Positions 33,482-47,715 of a DNA stretch of 64,000 nucleotides are shown here, piece by piece. Origin of the DNA: Lichenostomus cassidix. Lineage: Eukaryota; Chordata; Aves; Passeriformes; Meliphagidae. The stretch is from the NCBI GenBank assembly GCA_008360975.2, contig CM039184.1, positions 36,443,797-36,507,796 of the forward strand. The letters are read 5' to 3'. The notes beneath the pieces are model-generated. The model searched no databases. It was given only the letters and a program-made list of their open reading frames with translations, and was not told the origin of the DNA. Within the stretch, counting starts at the first letter, position 1, and the number at the start of each line of letters is the position of its first letter. The translations under genes and the position numbers were made by a program.

Positions 33482-36400
33482 CCATTTTTATCCTCTCCCT
33501 ACCAACTTTAGCCACTGCAAATAAAAAGGACCAAAATAAGTGCCGTAAGAAAACATTCTATTCTGTATATATGTTAAAGAAAGAAGGAGAACTACATTTA
33601 TAAGGCTTTTGGTGTTTGTACCTGTTTCAGAATGTTGTGGGGTTTTCCCTCATGCACAAGCACTGGGAAAGTATTTTTGATCAAAAACAAAATGGAAAGA
33701 CACAGACTAGATCTGCTATAAATAGGAATCAACAGTGTTCATAATCCACTTTGAAAATGACACAGGTTGAATGTGCCCATGCAAGATGTGAAAGAGGATG
33801 ACTCAGAGTAAAAGTAAGGGACTTGGAAGAAAATCTCACACAATTCTGCCACCTTTAATGCCCTGATCTAAGTGTTGGTGCCAAGTAACTTTGAAGAGCT
33901 TACTGATCCGAGTTTTCTGTGAATGAATAGCATGTAACTGCTCCTTTATTCAGGCAGAGACAATCAGTTAGTGTCTGCTCATCTCTAGACTCAGCAGCTT
34001 GTGCTGGTCAGCATTACTTTCTTGCCAGTGGCTAGGTTTCTATTCCTCTCATTTGAACCTCGTTTGTTCAGTTCTGAACTGAAAGAAGTGCAATGAAATA
34101 GTCGCTATCAGCGGTTAGGTCCAAAGCCTAAAAACAACTCAGGGCATCCTAACTTACTGACATGTGTGCAAAATAACTTCCGGAGAGTAGCAACATTTCA
34201 AAGATTGTTTGAAGCAATTGCTTGGAGCAATTTCAGAGATTGTTTGGTATGATACACTAACAGGCAGGTAAACTTAACCCTGTCAACCAATTCTTTGTGT
34301 AAATATGACAGGCTCTCTGGAAATGTCCTCTTTCTCACTTCTCTTTTGGATATAAAACCTGTCAGGAGAGTGGCCAGGGACAGTGCAGTGCTGGGGTGCA
34401 CAGCACAGGGCTTGTAAAGCTGAAGGGAGGGACCCTGCCAAGGTTGTTGTTAGCAAGATGGTGCTGGATCTTGTGCCTGTTCCAGGAGATTTGCAGAGTC
34501 ACAGTGAGGTGAGGCTCTGGCACTCTGGTTCACCTGGCCTTCTGGGACAAACTTCTACTTGAGAGAAGGCTGGGACCCCACAGTGTGTGTGTTTCTGATC
34601 TTCAGCACAAGCCCATTCATTTTTGGCTTAAATCTGGTTTAATTTAGGCTCTCCGTTCTTATGTTTATTGTTTTGCAAGTACCTGGTATTTATGGCATGT
34701 AAGACATGCACCAGGAGAAGGTTCAATTTTAAGTGATAAAACCAGTAAAAATGCATGTGATTATTCAAAGCACTAACAGCAAGGTCTGCAACTGTGCAAA
34801 TAGTCCTGTGATCTCTTTCTGAAAGAGAAAATACTGACGTCTACTTCCTACTAATATAAAGGTCTTTTCCATTAACAATATTAAAAGGTACCAACCGGAC
34901 TGCTGAAGAGCTAACCATGGAAATGCAAACACACAGTGAGAAATATTCTAAAATCAATCAAATAATAAAATTTCCTTTCCTATTAAACTACATTAATGAT
35001 TTGAATAATCTTTTATTAACACTAAGCTAATACACTGAGTGAGATTTTGTTAGGGAAAACTGATAGAGAATAATTTATCAGCAGAACACCTTTATAGTGT
35101 GTCACTAGATGGCAATGTTACACATGGAACAGGGAACTGTACAAGCAAGTTTTTAGTATCGAGAGAAAGCAGTTTTTGAGGCCGTTTTCATGCATGAAAG
35201 TGTAGCAAATGAGAAGGTGGATAATAATATCACAAAACCCATATACTTTTATAATTTTGAAAGGAGAGGTGTGTTAATATTTGTGGTTAATTGTTTGAAG
35301 ACCATCAGTAGTCACGGTGAAACAGAAATTGCACTGGCTATCTGTTTAGTCAGAGTTTGTGTCATAGTGCTCCTTCATAAAAAGAGCATCTGGAAAGTTC
35401 TTGGCATCTGCTGTCCTGCTAGGTAGCTAAGTAACTAAGTCTAGGCTACAACTTGTTAAAAGTTGCACATTTTTGGTGGAACTAGATTATTCCCATTATT
35501 TTCATGGTTTTTTCCTGTCTGTTTGGTGGGAGTTTTTTGGTTTTTAACTCTCAGTCCTAATATTAAGGGAGACCAAAAAACTGGGGGAATTTGTTGCAGG
35601 AAAGCAGCACTTGGCAGAACCTGATGTGACAGTACCACACTCATGTCATTCTCAGAAATTCCACTGGTTTTAAAGGGAGTTCCAAGGCCATAACACACGA
35701 AGGGCCCACAACACAAAGCTAACATGCAATGACTTATATAGGGGAAACAAAGCTTTTCAGGCTCCTTTGCTTATCCCAGCATGCTTGGCAATTGCACAAC
35801 AGATGGGGTCAAGTGACCTCTTAATGTACATACAGACTACTGCCCATTAATCTTGAAAGAAGGTAACATTTCATGGTATGTAAGTACTTTTTTTTTTTTC
35901 CCCCTTGTGCTGAAATACAGAAATGCCATGGGGAAATGAAGCTTTGATGATGCATTGCCTTTACACAAATGGCATATTATTTTAAGATTAAGATCACATC
36001 CCCTTTCCTTTTTACTGTAATGGATCATAAAACAAAGTTGCACAAGATGGATGCATTTTATTTGCTCTTCAGGAGTTTCATGGCTCCAAAGTTGCAATAA
36101 GTTCATTTAAAATGAGGAAACAAATTTCTTTCTACCCACAACCCTAAAAGTCAGCAACTAGAATTAAATGTTAACTTTTTGCTGTTAGGACGTTTGAAAA
36201 TCTATCACAATAGTTTTCTCAGTCTTTCTTACCAATGGGTTTGTTTCCATTACTGTTCTTCATTCATGAGAACAAGGGAAGTGATGCAGGATGAGCTGGT
36301 GAGAAAATTTAAAGGAAACAATAGTAATGACTCACAACTGAAATCTGTGCTTTAGAAATTCCCACCTTTCAAAGAAGGTCTGCTTAAGAAAACCCAAAGT

Positions 36401-39400
36401 AATGTTCTAGCCAAGTCAAAATTATATTGAAGAAACACTATGGCATGCAAAGTATTGTTTTCAGAGAGACAGCTCAATCTGCTTGCACTTTTGATCTGGA
36501 CTTTTTTTGGTTTAATGGCATGCTAAAAACTACTTGCCCAATCCATTGTCTTCAGAGACTGCCCTTTCTTTGAAGACTTACAGGAGTTGAATTCTGCCAA
36601 GAGCTGACTTCTTTATCTGGCATTCTCCCTTCTTTGGAGCTGTCTCAATGAAATGTTTAGCAGAATACCTTTAATACTTCAAAAGGCTTCAATACTACAA
36701 AATACTACTACAGTTTAATACTACAAAGCTTTAGGTCTTCCAAATGTTAAATTCAGTGTAACGATCTGTAAAAACTAGCAGTAAAACAGCAACTCAGTGA
36801 CAAAAGGAGGACTGTGGACAGCAATGTGACAAACCACAGAGGTTGATAAATTTTATCATTTAGTTTTAATGCACTTTACATATTTGCCATGGGGAGAGGT
36901 GTTTTCAAACTTCACTTCCTGTAAGTCCTTCAGTAAAAGTTTTTTCCTAGCAAGTGTGCACACCCCACCAGAGTTTCCTCAATGCTCTTCTTTGAGACTA
37001 TACTTGAGATCAAACGAAGTCACATGCCATATATGCATGATTTTACCATGTGAGAAACATGAATAGCAGTTCTGATGTGTTGGAAAAGTGAGCAAAATTG
37101 TATCTTGGGGAGACTGAGTTCAGTACAGTAAGATTTTTATCTGCTGCTGGTGTGTGTCTCTGCATATGGCTTCTGTTACATGACTGCTGAAAAGAGTTAT
37201 TTTCTCATGAATGCTTCTAGCTGTCATGTTAAAGCAGTCTTGTTTATCTGGAAGCTGAAGTTAAAATTACAGAAGTTGTATTTTTAGTGCTGATTTGATG
37301 TGTATATAGCACAGAGAACACTAATAGGCTAAAGTTGTCTGTTAATCCACTAAACAGAAAACATACTGTGCCATATACAGTCATTTCCATGTTAATTTAT
37401 CTGTGCTCCTTAACTGCGTCTGGCAAACTCTTTAAACTGTCATCTGAAAGAGTTGTTTCTAAAATGTGTATGTGTTGTTTTTATTTTTATAGTAAAAGAT
37501 ATACTAAGCTTTTTTTTTTTTTTATGGGTATATTAATGTTACCAAGTTACCAGATATTTTAGTGGTTGTCTACTAAAAATCTTTCCAAGACCTTGGAATG
37601 TGTTAGGGTGAGCAATATAATAAAAGCACAAACAAAAACCATAGACAGATGAAGTGCAATATGAAATGCAATGTATTTTAATTCACAGAGCAATATTGCC
37701 TATAGGCATAGCATAATAATATATTATGTCCCTAAATTGAGATAATCTTTCAAAGAGTAGCTATATGGCTGATTTCTGTGAATGTTTCATTTCTGCATAT
37801 AAGTAGGCTTTTGAGATTTGTAGCTTTTGCTTCAGTCATTCTGATATGCCTCCCTACAATTTCTTTTCCCTACCTGCCCCTGATAGTCCTATATGGCAAA
37901 CTCTGTGATCAAACACCTAAACTCAGTTCAGTGAATCAGTGCTTTGAAAAGGTGGTACAACAACCTCCAAATATACATTAATATTTTCCAATTTTTCCCT
38001 CTTTTTCATTTTGAATTTTCATTATGGGAGGGATATGGAATGTGGGAAGTAAGTATGACTATAATTTTTCTGAATTCTGCATTACACACATGAAGTAAGA
38101 ATGGAAATAAGTTCAATTTTATTCTCTTTCACAGGAGGAAAAGTTTGCTTTTCTTTCTTAAGTGAACTGCCCTGAAGTGTGACCTAGTTTTTATTTTTAA
38201 ATATCATGTACTTCCATTTCCATTCCTACATGCCAGATATGATATTGTGTAACTGTTGTTATCAAGCAACATCTTGTGGTTCCATCAAGCCTTTTTGTCT
38301 GGTCATATTTTACTGATAAATTATTTAAGTAATCAAATAATTTTTACTTTCTTCTTGACCATAACTTGCTGTTGAGAGTTGTTCTTTCTGAAATATAAAG
38401 TTGCTGTTTTTCAAAAGCATCACTTATACCCTGCCTTCTTTTGTGCTGCTCTTCCTTAACCTGTAGTACAAACCTTTCTGGTTTATCTCTACAGCAGCAG
38501 TGCTGTTTTCAGTTCCTCCACAGTAGTCCAGGGTGTAAACCCAGGCTGCTGTTACAGCAGCTTGCTTAGCATCTCTTCTGTGCTTCTCACCATGCCTGCC
38601 TTTTCAGAAAGGTTAATCAGCAGTTCCTCTGAAGCCTGTGTTGAGCCTCTAATACATGTGGATGTGATTAGGTGGCATGAAAGGTGGTCTAAGGCAATGT
38701 ACTATTGCAGTGTAAATAATTTGGGGTGGAACTTCATTATAAAGCTAGATGTTAAGCTGTTAATGAAGCTACTTATTGCCTGTATCAGGCAGTGCTGGTA
38801 AAATTCTTGTGTTTCAAATGAGATGAATGATGCTGTCGTGGTCTAAAAACTGACCTCTGCAGCAACAATTCCTTTTGAGTCTTCCTTCTGCTCTACTAAT
38901 AGATTACTTCACGCTTATGGACTTGTCCTGGTAGTTCTTCTGGATCCAGGTCTGGGATTTCTGTGCTGTATAATACTCTAATATATATATATATAAAATT
39001 CTATCATTCTGTCCCCTGTGAGGTTTTTCTGTGAAACTGAGCTAAAAATGCAGCTGCAAGAAGTAACAGGCTAATCTGTAATCTGAACCAAAAAGTAAAG
39101 TGGGATAGAAACTCTTTAAAGGGAATATATAGACATAGCAACTCTGTTTCTGGAACTACTGATTTTTCTCTGTGGTTTCAGAGCAGCTATTTATTAACTG
39201 TCTTTATTTACTCATCTGTGAAAGAAGGCTGATAATTATTTACCTCAATGGAAGTTTTAATGGTTCATTAGTTTGTTTAAAAAGAGCTCCATGACAGCTG
39301 AGGCAGACCGGCATACACGCACAAACAAATTTTCAGTGACCAGGACTTAGCAGCTCAGTTATGTTGGTCTCTGCCTAAACAGCTGCCTCCACTTATTGAG

Positions 39401-42400
39401 CAGGAAAGCCAAGGGTGGCTTCAAGGTGTACTATCTCTCTTCCCCATTCCTGCCTTAGATTTTTATATTTATATACATTTCCCCTCTGTGGAACCTGTTC
39501 TATGGTGTCCTTTATGAGTGTTCCTGAAAACCTAACTGAAAAAAAAGGTACATAGACTTATGATCCTTATAAGACAATGGTCCCTAGCCAAATGACTTCC
39601 TAAACTGTTAAAAGAACTGCAGAGCTTAAGAAATGTATGGTTCAGGTTTTGTAGGAAAAACATGGAAATCTGATCTGCTTGCAGAGAGGAGACAACTACC
39701 AGTGCTGGTAGAAAGTAGGCGAGCAATGGGAGATGCAGTTAGCAGAATAATAGTACTAGAGCTGCTTTCTAGCAAAAGGGAACAGAAAATCACAAAAACG
39801 GTCACATAAGACCTGCTTTTCTGCCAGTATATGTGAGAATATAATCGGTGTTGTGTTAGCAACACGGCAGTGCATACCTGTTTTTGTAGGTAAGACATAT
39901 AAGTTCTATCCATGTCTTACAGCAGCCCGTTCCTTGTTTGTCAGAGATTACCAAACAGCTTTGAGGCTACTAAATTAAAGTTGCGCTGGCTTGCCAAATA
40001 ATGGACATGCATCATATCTCAAAATATACAAAGTTGTACAAGATCTGAAATAAAGTAAGGCTTTTTTCATCTTTGGTATATCCTGTGTTGTTGGGGTTTT
40101 TTTTTTTACAAACAAGAATACAAATAAGAAAATAATACTGATGAATACTTGCCCTGCTACAAAAAAATCTGGCAGTGTCAAAAAGATTTTTTTTTTAACT
40201 AAACATATTTAGTTTTGCCCATAAATTGGCAAAAGATGTCTCATGGAGTTAGATATGCCTGTTGAAAAAATGAACGCTCACAGTAAGAAATAAGTAATGA
40301 GAAATACAATATTGATTAAACTATGGGAAAAACGTGAAGCTTTTTTGAGATAAATAAGAGAAATTACTACTCACTGCTAATGTAATCGAGCAGATACTTA
40401 GTTATCCCTTAAAGATTGTTTAATGAAATAATTGTGGTTACAAACAATTTTAAAGCTGCTGAAATTTTTGCATACAAAGGGTAATGTATTAATTTAATTG
40501 TTCTGTTCAATTTAGGCAGCCCTTACATTATTCCAGACATGAGAAAGATGTGAATTAGTGTTGCAAATTCTTGCAACCAAGACTGCTTTGGCTTTTCTTA
40601 TAAAAGCTAAAAACAAAAGTTGTCTTGTTCTTCTGTAATCTTTGACCCAATTGCTTAGGTAATATGAAATAAGGTCCCAGCTTCCCCCATCCTTTTTTTT
40701 TTCCCCCATGGTTTTAAGGTCTTAGCATTCCAAAATGGGAGAAAAGAATTGTGCCTCAGGGTCAGCTCTGTCCCTCTAGACCTGAATCTTCCATGTATTT
40801 CTTCCTCTTTGAAATATATTTAATCTATTTATGTTTTCTTCATAGTGGTACCATGAAAACCAGATAAAAAATACAAAACCCATGTTGTACAACAAACAAT
40901 TTGGAAAATAATATCCTAAGCTTTCTACTGGCAATGTTCTCCTATGACAGCCAAGTTTGCATTATTTTTCAGAAACTAATTTCTGGTTGATAAATCTGTG
41001 TGGAATAGACTTAGGATGTTGTTTGCCACTTACTATATATGCAAATAGGAGTCTGTAGCGACAGTGTGCATATTTGAAATAATGGATGTCTTCTGGTTAA
41101 AAAGTAAATGGTTACTGTTTTTTAACCATAAGACATTCATAATTAGTCATCTTCCCTGTAAAACCAAATTCTAGCCATTCTTTTAAAAACTGGTGCAGGC
41201 AAATATATTTTATGATAGGAGTCATGATTGAGCACTCTTCAGTTGCAGGTCAAGTTACTGCATGCGAAATGCAGTTTGGGCATCATTACTGTTGGGATTT
41301 GTTTCGGATCTTTGGGCAATTAAATACTTAAATCTCCCTCTTTTTAAAATTCAGCCTCATTCCATTGAATGAGAAACTACATATAAAATCATATGGATTT
41401 GAGGTCGTTAGGTATGTAGATTATTTACATATTAACACAACCACCACCCCTCCTCAGATATTCTTGTTTATTTGTTTTTGCAATCAAGTAAAATAGGTTA
41501 GTAGGACCTAGATTTTCTCTGGATTTACCTCCTGCAAGCTCCTTATCTCGGTATGACTTATAAGCTGAGCTCTGAAAAACACTTCATCAACACAAAGTAG
41601 CAAACTCTGCAGCAGTAGAATGCTGGAGACCATGAGTGTATGGGTAAAATACTTCCTTTTTTTAATCACTGAAAAGTATGTTTAAAGACTTCCATGACTA
41701 AGATATTTGTTGGCATTGGGGTTGGTGTTTGGTAGGATTTACAGGAAGTAAGTGGTTGTGGCTTACTTTTTGCTATTCATATTAGCCACGTCCTTTCCTC
41801 GTTTTAGATGTGTTGAGGATCACTTCTATACAGAATAATACAAATCATAGTGGATCAAATGGTTGAACTCTGTTTTAATTTTTATGCCTATGCATTATAT
41901 ACTAGGGTAAAAATAAGTAGTCACATTCTATGTGCTCATTATAGAAAGAATTCTCTTTGCTAAAGCAGTCAAATTTTAGTTTTAAAATGGAGAGTTTAGT
42001 TATGGAATTAACCCTAATTTTAGGAGTTCTATATCATCTCAATGGCCCAAAGCATCTCTCAGAGTGGCAGAAAAGGAATTTTTTTCTGTTCTTCATTTTC
42101 TCTTTTGAATTCTTAGGCAGGTTGTGTTTCAGGGCTGAGAGGACCCCTGAAGATCTTTTCATCCTGAAAAGATTATAGCAAAGATTTGCACAAAGCAAAA
42201 TTGTCTTTCTTCTGGCCCTGGAACTGTCTCTGTAGACAGCCTTTGAATAAAAGTATTAACATTTAAAATTGACGTTGATAAACAGAAAACTGGCTAGTAC
42301 TTCCATGATTACTTCTTTTCTTTATATGTTTTTTGCACTTTTTTTTTCAGTTGTAGCTAGGGATCTAACACTGCAGCTAGTTTTTTTTGTTACAAATTGT

Positions 42401-44974
42401 GTAGGTGAATATGCTTATCTCTCTTGTAACTCTTCAGATTAATTTAAAAGGGCTATATTTCATAATAAATCAAATTTATCTGTTCTTATATTTTTCCTGA
42501 AATATTTGGAAGTTTGCAATTGAGGAGAAAATTTCATAAGCTAGAGTTTCCATGTTTGTTAGCCAGTATTTGTATCAACAATAAAGCTGCATAACTAAAA
42601 CTTTAACTGGCCTAATGATGAGGAATGACAGGTTTCATTACTTCAGACTTTACACAGTGCAGAACTGCTGCCAGGAGCATTTAGGTTTACTTTGATGATC
42701 TTTCATTGGGAAGATGTGTATTGCAGACTTTTGAAATAGCTATGAAATCCATTTGTCTGACCAGTTAATGCTTTGCAAATTTTAATGTGGAAACTTTTAA
42801 TTCCACTTTGTTTCCTGAGGTGACCTCGAACTTTTGGTGGTAATCTGCTCAGTTACTGCCAGGAAGTGTTCAGGAGATGGTTGGGTGTGCAAAGATTTCC
42901 CTTGACAGAGCACTGAGCTTTTCATTACAAAGCTTGTTACACAAACATTGACATAACTATCAGTCACTTGTTTTCATTACTAATGACAACAGAATGGCCA
43001 GAATCTGAAGTTGATATAATTTGCTGTTGCTATGTAGCTTGAAAAATGAACGGATGGAGGTGAGGCAAAAAGACCACTAGTTGAAGATACTATTTTTTTT
43101 TCCTTTTTCATTCTCTGAAGTTAATCTTCTATTCTAAGCTAGTTTGGGAACCTGAATTAAGTTTGGGTTTGTATAAATATTTCTTCATATTTGTTACTGA
43201 AATTATTGCTAAATCTACAGATCTTCATATGACCTGAGATGCCTCATAAGGCATACTAGGTTCTGGGACTAGCTCTTGTGAACATGAAAACCCAGACCAT
43301 TCTTGGGATCTGAGTACTGAGAGTGCATCATCAGAAAATTGAAATACTCAGCATTCCTTTATCAGGGAGTTCTAAAGACATGTACTAAGAAAATTTATCT
43401 TCGTCCCATCCAATGCAAAAATCCAGATTTATTAGTTTTATTTCCCTCTGCAAATAAATTATAAATTTCTTATTAAAAACAGAACAACAATGAATGAGAG
43501 AATTCTTCCTTTAAAACTTCCATCTAAAAGCTCCCATTTTCAATTCACACCAAATTTTAATCAAAATTTCAGTTAAAGTAGAACAAAAGTATTCAATTCA
43601 ATTGGAATACTTATTTTCGTGAATTTTTATTACTTTGAATTTTGCTGTTAATTTGTAAAAGGAAGAACACTTTGAGATAAGAAGTACTTCTACAGAGAGA
43701 AAAATTTCATATTAGCTTCATTCTAAATTGGGTAACAATTCGTAATGTGTAGGCCCTAAATATTATTGTATTGGTATCGGGATCTCATTTTCTGTATCTT
43801 GGCACTGCACAACACATGGGAACATGTATACATCACCACTGCCTTGCAAGATTTTGGGCCCAGTTAACAGCTGTCCAATTTCAGAACTTCAGAATCAATG
43901 CACACTTTTTAAAGAGCTCCCTAAAAGCACTCTTGAATATGGTTGTGTGAATTACTGAATTCTCACAGACCACAGTTTGGAAGCTGCCTCTAAATATAGT
44001 GTCCATTGTTTCTCCTTGCATAGGAGGATGTGAAATAGGCAGAGAAAAACTGAAATCTCTAAAATTTATCTACCTGTAAAATGGCTTAATGACATTTCCT
44101 TCCTTTTCTTTAAAGTATTTTGAGATCCCTTGGTGAAAAATGATGTATAAGAATAGAATAGTAGTGTTTCTTGGGACTTCTGTCTTATAAAGAAATCTAA
44201 TGTATTTTTCCTCAAGTTGTATTAGCTTCAAACTCTCTTCGCAAACTATAATCAAGATAAAAGAAACAGAAATATCAGGTTTTTGTTACAAGTTATTGCT
44301 CAGACCTCTCTCTTTGTAATGATAATCACAAGACCATGGGTTAAATATGATTTTCTAGCCAGAGTCAAAATGATAAATACCGTGATTTAGAAGGTTATTG
44401 CATTTATGGTCTAGTGTGAGTTGAATTTCTTTCCAGAAGCAATGGGATACTTTATAGCTAGCAGGATTATACAAAGTCTAGTAATGCTGTAATGTGTTAT
44501 TTTTTGAAGGTAAGGTTTGGTGACTGACTCTGTTCCATTCTTTTTTTGAGTCATCTAGGAATGAAGCAGATAACCAGCTCAGGACTTACTGCTTTATTTA
44601 AGAAGCCTTTGGCATCTATAATTACCCTAATATGTAAATATGTTTGCATAGTTGCACTAACATGCATTAATTAGGAAGAATTTTCTTCGTGCGAACTTGA
44701 ATCACATTTACTAATAGAATAAGCACTCCAAGAGTATGTACCTTACAGTGCAGCTAGGAATTAGGACTATTTATTCATGTACTGTACCCATGAAGAGACT
44801 TTTAAAAAATAAACCCATTAAGACCTGGAAACCACTGACTTGGCTTTAAAAGTAGTCCATGTGCTTATGAGAATGGTGGAAACTAAATGTTTTGATTTTT
44901 AAAGCTTTTATAAATGGCAAACCATGTGTAAGAAATACCTACATCATTAAAACTGCTAAAAATTACATTTTATT
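33482..44974. other. Intergenic; no gene seen
   Basis: Long AT-rich gene-poor stretch. Local features are AATACTACAAA-type short repeats at about 36672-36730, poly-T at 37510-37523, and an (AT)n microsatellite at 38980-38996. No exon, RNA gene or transposon family was recognised. Confidence 0.6.
38980..38996. repeat. (AT)n microsatellite
   Basis: A pure alternating AT run of about 16 bases. Confidence 0.9.
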
Positions 44975-45019
44975 GGAGGCTGGGCTAAATGATCTCCAGA
45001 GGTGCAATATTCTAAATCT
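44975..45019 (+). mobile_element. Small CR1 3'-end relic
   Basis: GGAGGCTGGGCTAAATGATC then TCCAGAGGT, followed at once by ATATTCTAAAT, resembles the CR1 terminus 'ggaggttggactagatgatctccagaggt...' with the middle deleted. Too short for subfamily assignment. Confidence 0.5.
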
Positions 45020-47698
45020 TTTTTTTTTATTATAATGGATCCTGACTCCTTTGAGTCACATCAGGTTCCTGTGGTTGAAGTGAAAATTGGATAGTTACTC
45101 CAAGAAATTTGTGTTTCCTGTCTGTGTTGCTGTAGATAGCATGAATTTTAAATTCAAGTTGAGTTTAGAAATTAGTTACTATGATAAGGGACCATGTCTA
45201 TCCCGCAGTGTGTCTTAATCTCTTCCCTTACGACACCTGCCACTTTGTCACCCTGAAGAGATGGGAGATGACTTGTGATCTGAACTTGTGTGCTAGACAG
45301 TTGTTCCACTTATTTGGCTACTCTGTAGCCTCTATCAGTCCTATACTCTACGGAAAGTCAATTCCATCTTTGCTGCTCCTAGATGTTGCTAATATTAGAA
45401 ATACTGGTGAGTCATAGAGGCTTATCATGAAGGAAGGAGGTTGATTTGGTGATGCCAAAGCCAAACAAAAAATTAGCCAGTAAAAATGCTTAAAATCTTT
45501 TGTGCGTGTGCCGAAGAAATAAGTTGTTAGAAATCATTACACTGTTCTTAGCAATGACTTGCAACCAGAGCAAGGTGAAATGGTTTCTGAAGGGCAGAAC
45601 TGCCATTCTTATGCAGGGAACCTTGCTTGAGACTGCAAATTGCATTAGCTTGTCTTCTCTGCATAGTCAGTGTACATTAAAAGAAGTCAATGAAGAATCT
45701 TGAAACTTCCAACAGTGTCACACAGGGACTGGTGAAGGAAACAACGTGGTCTGTGTTTCACTGTTAGAGACTTGAAGGTGTGCAAACATGTCAACATCTG
45801 CAGGTTTCTGTGAAAGTATTGGAAAGTCCTCTCAGCCACATACTTTACTTCGTGAAGCCATGAATCTGTGCAGGAGGAAATATGTAGTTTTAGTTTGTAG
45901 ATTCATCAAATACATTAGTCATACCTGTGTCATCAGTGTCTGCAATGTGATTATCAAATGCATTGTCCATGCATTTGAATTATTTTCTAGAAAACTTTCA
46001 GAAGAGAGCTATGATTGTAGTTGTTATCTTTGGTGTTAAATAATTTACTTTTATAACATGTTATCTACCACTGTAATTTTGCATTATTTCCAATTTTGTC
46101 TACAATTTTACCTGGAAAATTGATGATCATGTAGCCTGGCCCTGTAAAGTTGGCAGGCCTGTGTTAGGTAAGTCTTCTCTATGTCCCTGTTCTTCAGTTA
46201 TTTTTTGTGTCTTGAGTAAAAAACTATTTCATTGCCTTTTTTCCAAAACAAGTAAATGAAGAGGGTTTTCATTTCTCCTTCAGACTGAGGATTATATTTT
46301 CTGTTTATACTAACTCATTACATCTAGGGAAGGCTAATGCTGTCATGTATGTGCCACTAAGAGCAAGCAGAAGAAAATTAGAGTCCAAAGGATATTTTCC
46401 AGTACTAAATTGTTCAAATATGGGTTAGTATTGGGAGAAGTGCATGAAAATGACAGCATCTGATCAGGGTTTTACTTTTTTCTTGGATTTCTCGGGGCTG
46501 AAGTTTAACATTCTCTGCTAAATTACTTTTAAATTTATGCATTTTTTATTAAGATAGTTAAAAAAAAATCTTAGTTTGCTTTAGGATTTCTGAAATAATT
46601 TTCAGAATCTTCATCCTGCAAATCAAGGTTACTGCTTTGTAAAAAACAAATGAACAAAGGTGAAGTGCAATTTTTCTGAATGCTTACAATTCACAATGTT
46701 AATGTTACTAGCTTTTGTGGTACTGAAATAATAACTTTTAAATTTTTTACAAAATTTTATTTTACCTGTAAAGTATCTATTTGATATGGAGAACCTTTCC
46801 TCAAAAAAATAAATCATAAACATCTTCAAGATGTCTAGGACAGTTCTAAAAATTTTTGTACAAGTGGAGCTGACTGATCCTTTTTATGACTGCAACAGAA
46901 GAATATGATTTGCCCATATGCTTAAAACTAATTAGATCAAATATATCAGATACATTTTTCTATTAATATCTATAGTTTGTCTGTTCAGAGTACTGCTGCC
47001 CACAGAAAAGTACACTTTCTCATGCTTGCTTAATCACTTTGATATAGTTAAGGTGCAGCCTTCAGTGATTAGCATGGTATTTCTCGTTTCCTAGAGACCA
47101 AGTGCTAAGTCTATTAGACATTTCCTGCTATTCTTTTGAATTGTAAATACTATTCTTGTAAATTGAAAAGGCCAGTGTAGGGAGATATTCATGCAATTTC
47201 CTATCTATTAAAGATGTAGATTTAAGGATGGAGAAATAACAAAATGCAGTTTTTCACAGAAATTAAGACACACTAAAGATCGAATTCACTCTTGAGCATC
47301 CACAGGGATCAAATACTTGGAATGCCAGCACCAATTATTTTCCTTTTCTCATCATCTGTTTGAAGAAAATATCAGCACATAACTAAAGCAAATGGTGAAG
47401 TCCTGATCTTTGTGATACTGGAGGAAAGTTTGTGCTAAGCCTTTTTAGCATCTGTGAAATTATTCAGTGGCATCAGTGAGCTCAGAATTTGGCCTCCTGC
47501 TTTATCTTTTTAGAAAGTGCTTCAGTATACAAATGCAGATGTTGTAATTCTTAAATTAAGCTATTTGGCTTGCATTTGGAATAGCAGCCAGTAGGAACAC
47601 AGAGAGCTTACAATATACACTGAGCAATGTACACTGTTTGTAAGAATGTTTATAGCCGGATACAGCTGATTTTGGGGCAGGAGAGAATGGAGGGAAAA
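45020..47698. other. Intergenic; no gene seen
   Basis: No recognised repeat or exon. An 78-codon frame at 45181-45417 and an 83-codon frame at 45788-46039 have no recognisable homology or splice context. Confidence 0.6.
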
Positions 47699-47715
47699 GG
47701 AGGAGGAGGAGGAGG
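47699..47715. repeat. (AGG)n microsatellite in a purine-rich stretch
   Basis: Five to six AGG units inside a longer G/A-rich segment at about 47680-47760. The complementary CT-rich strand accounts for the S/L/P-rich short frames called there. Confidence 0.85.
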
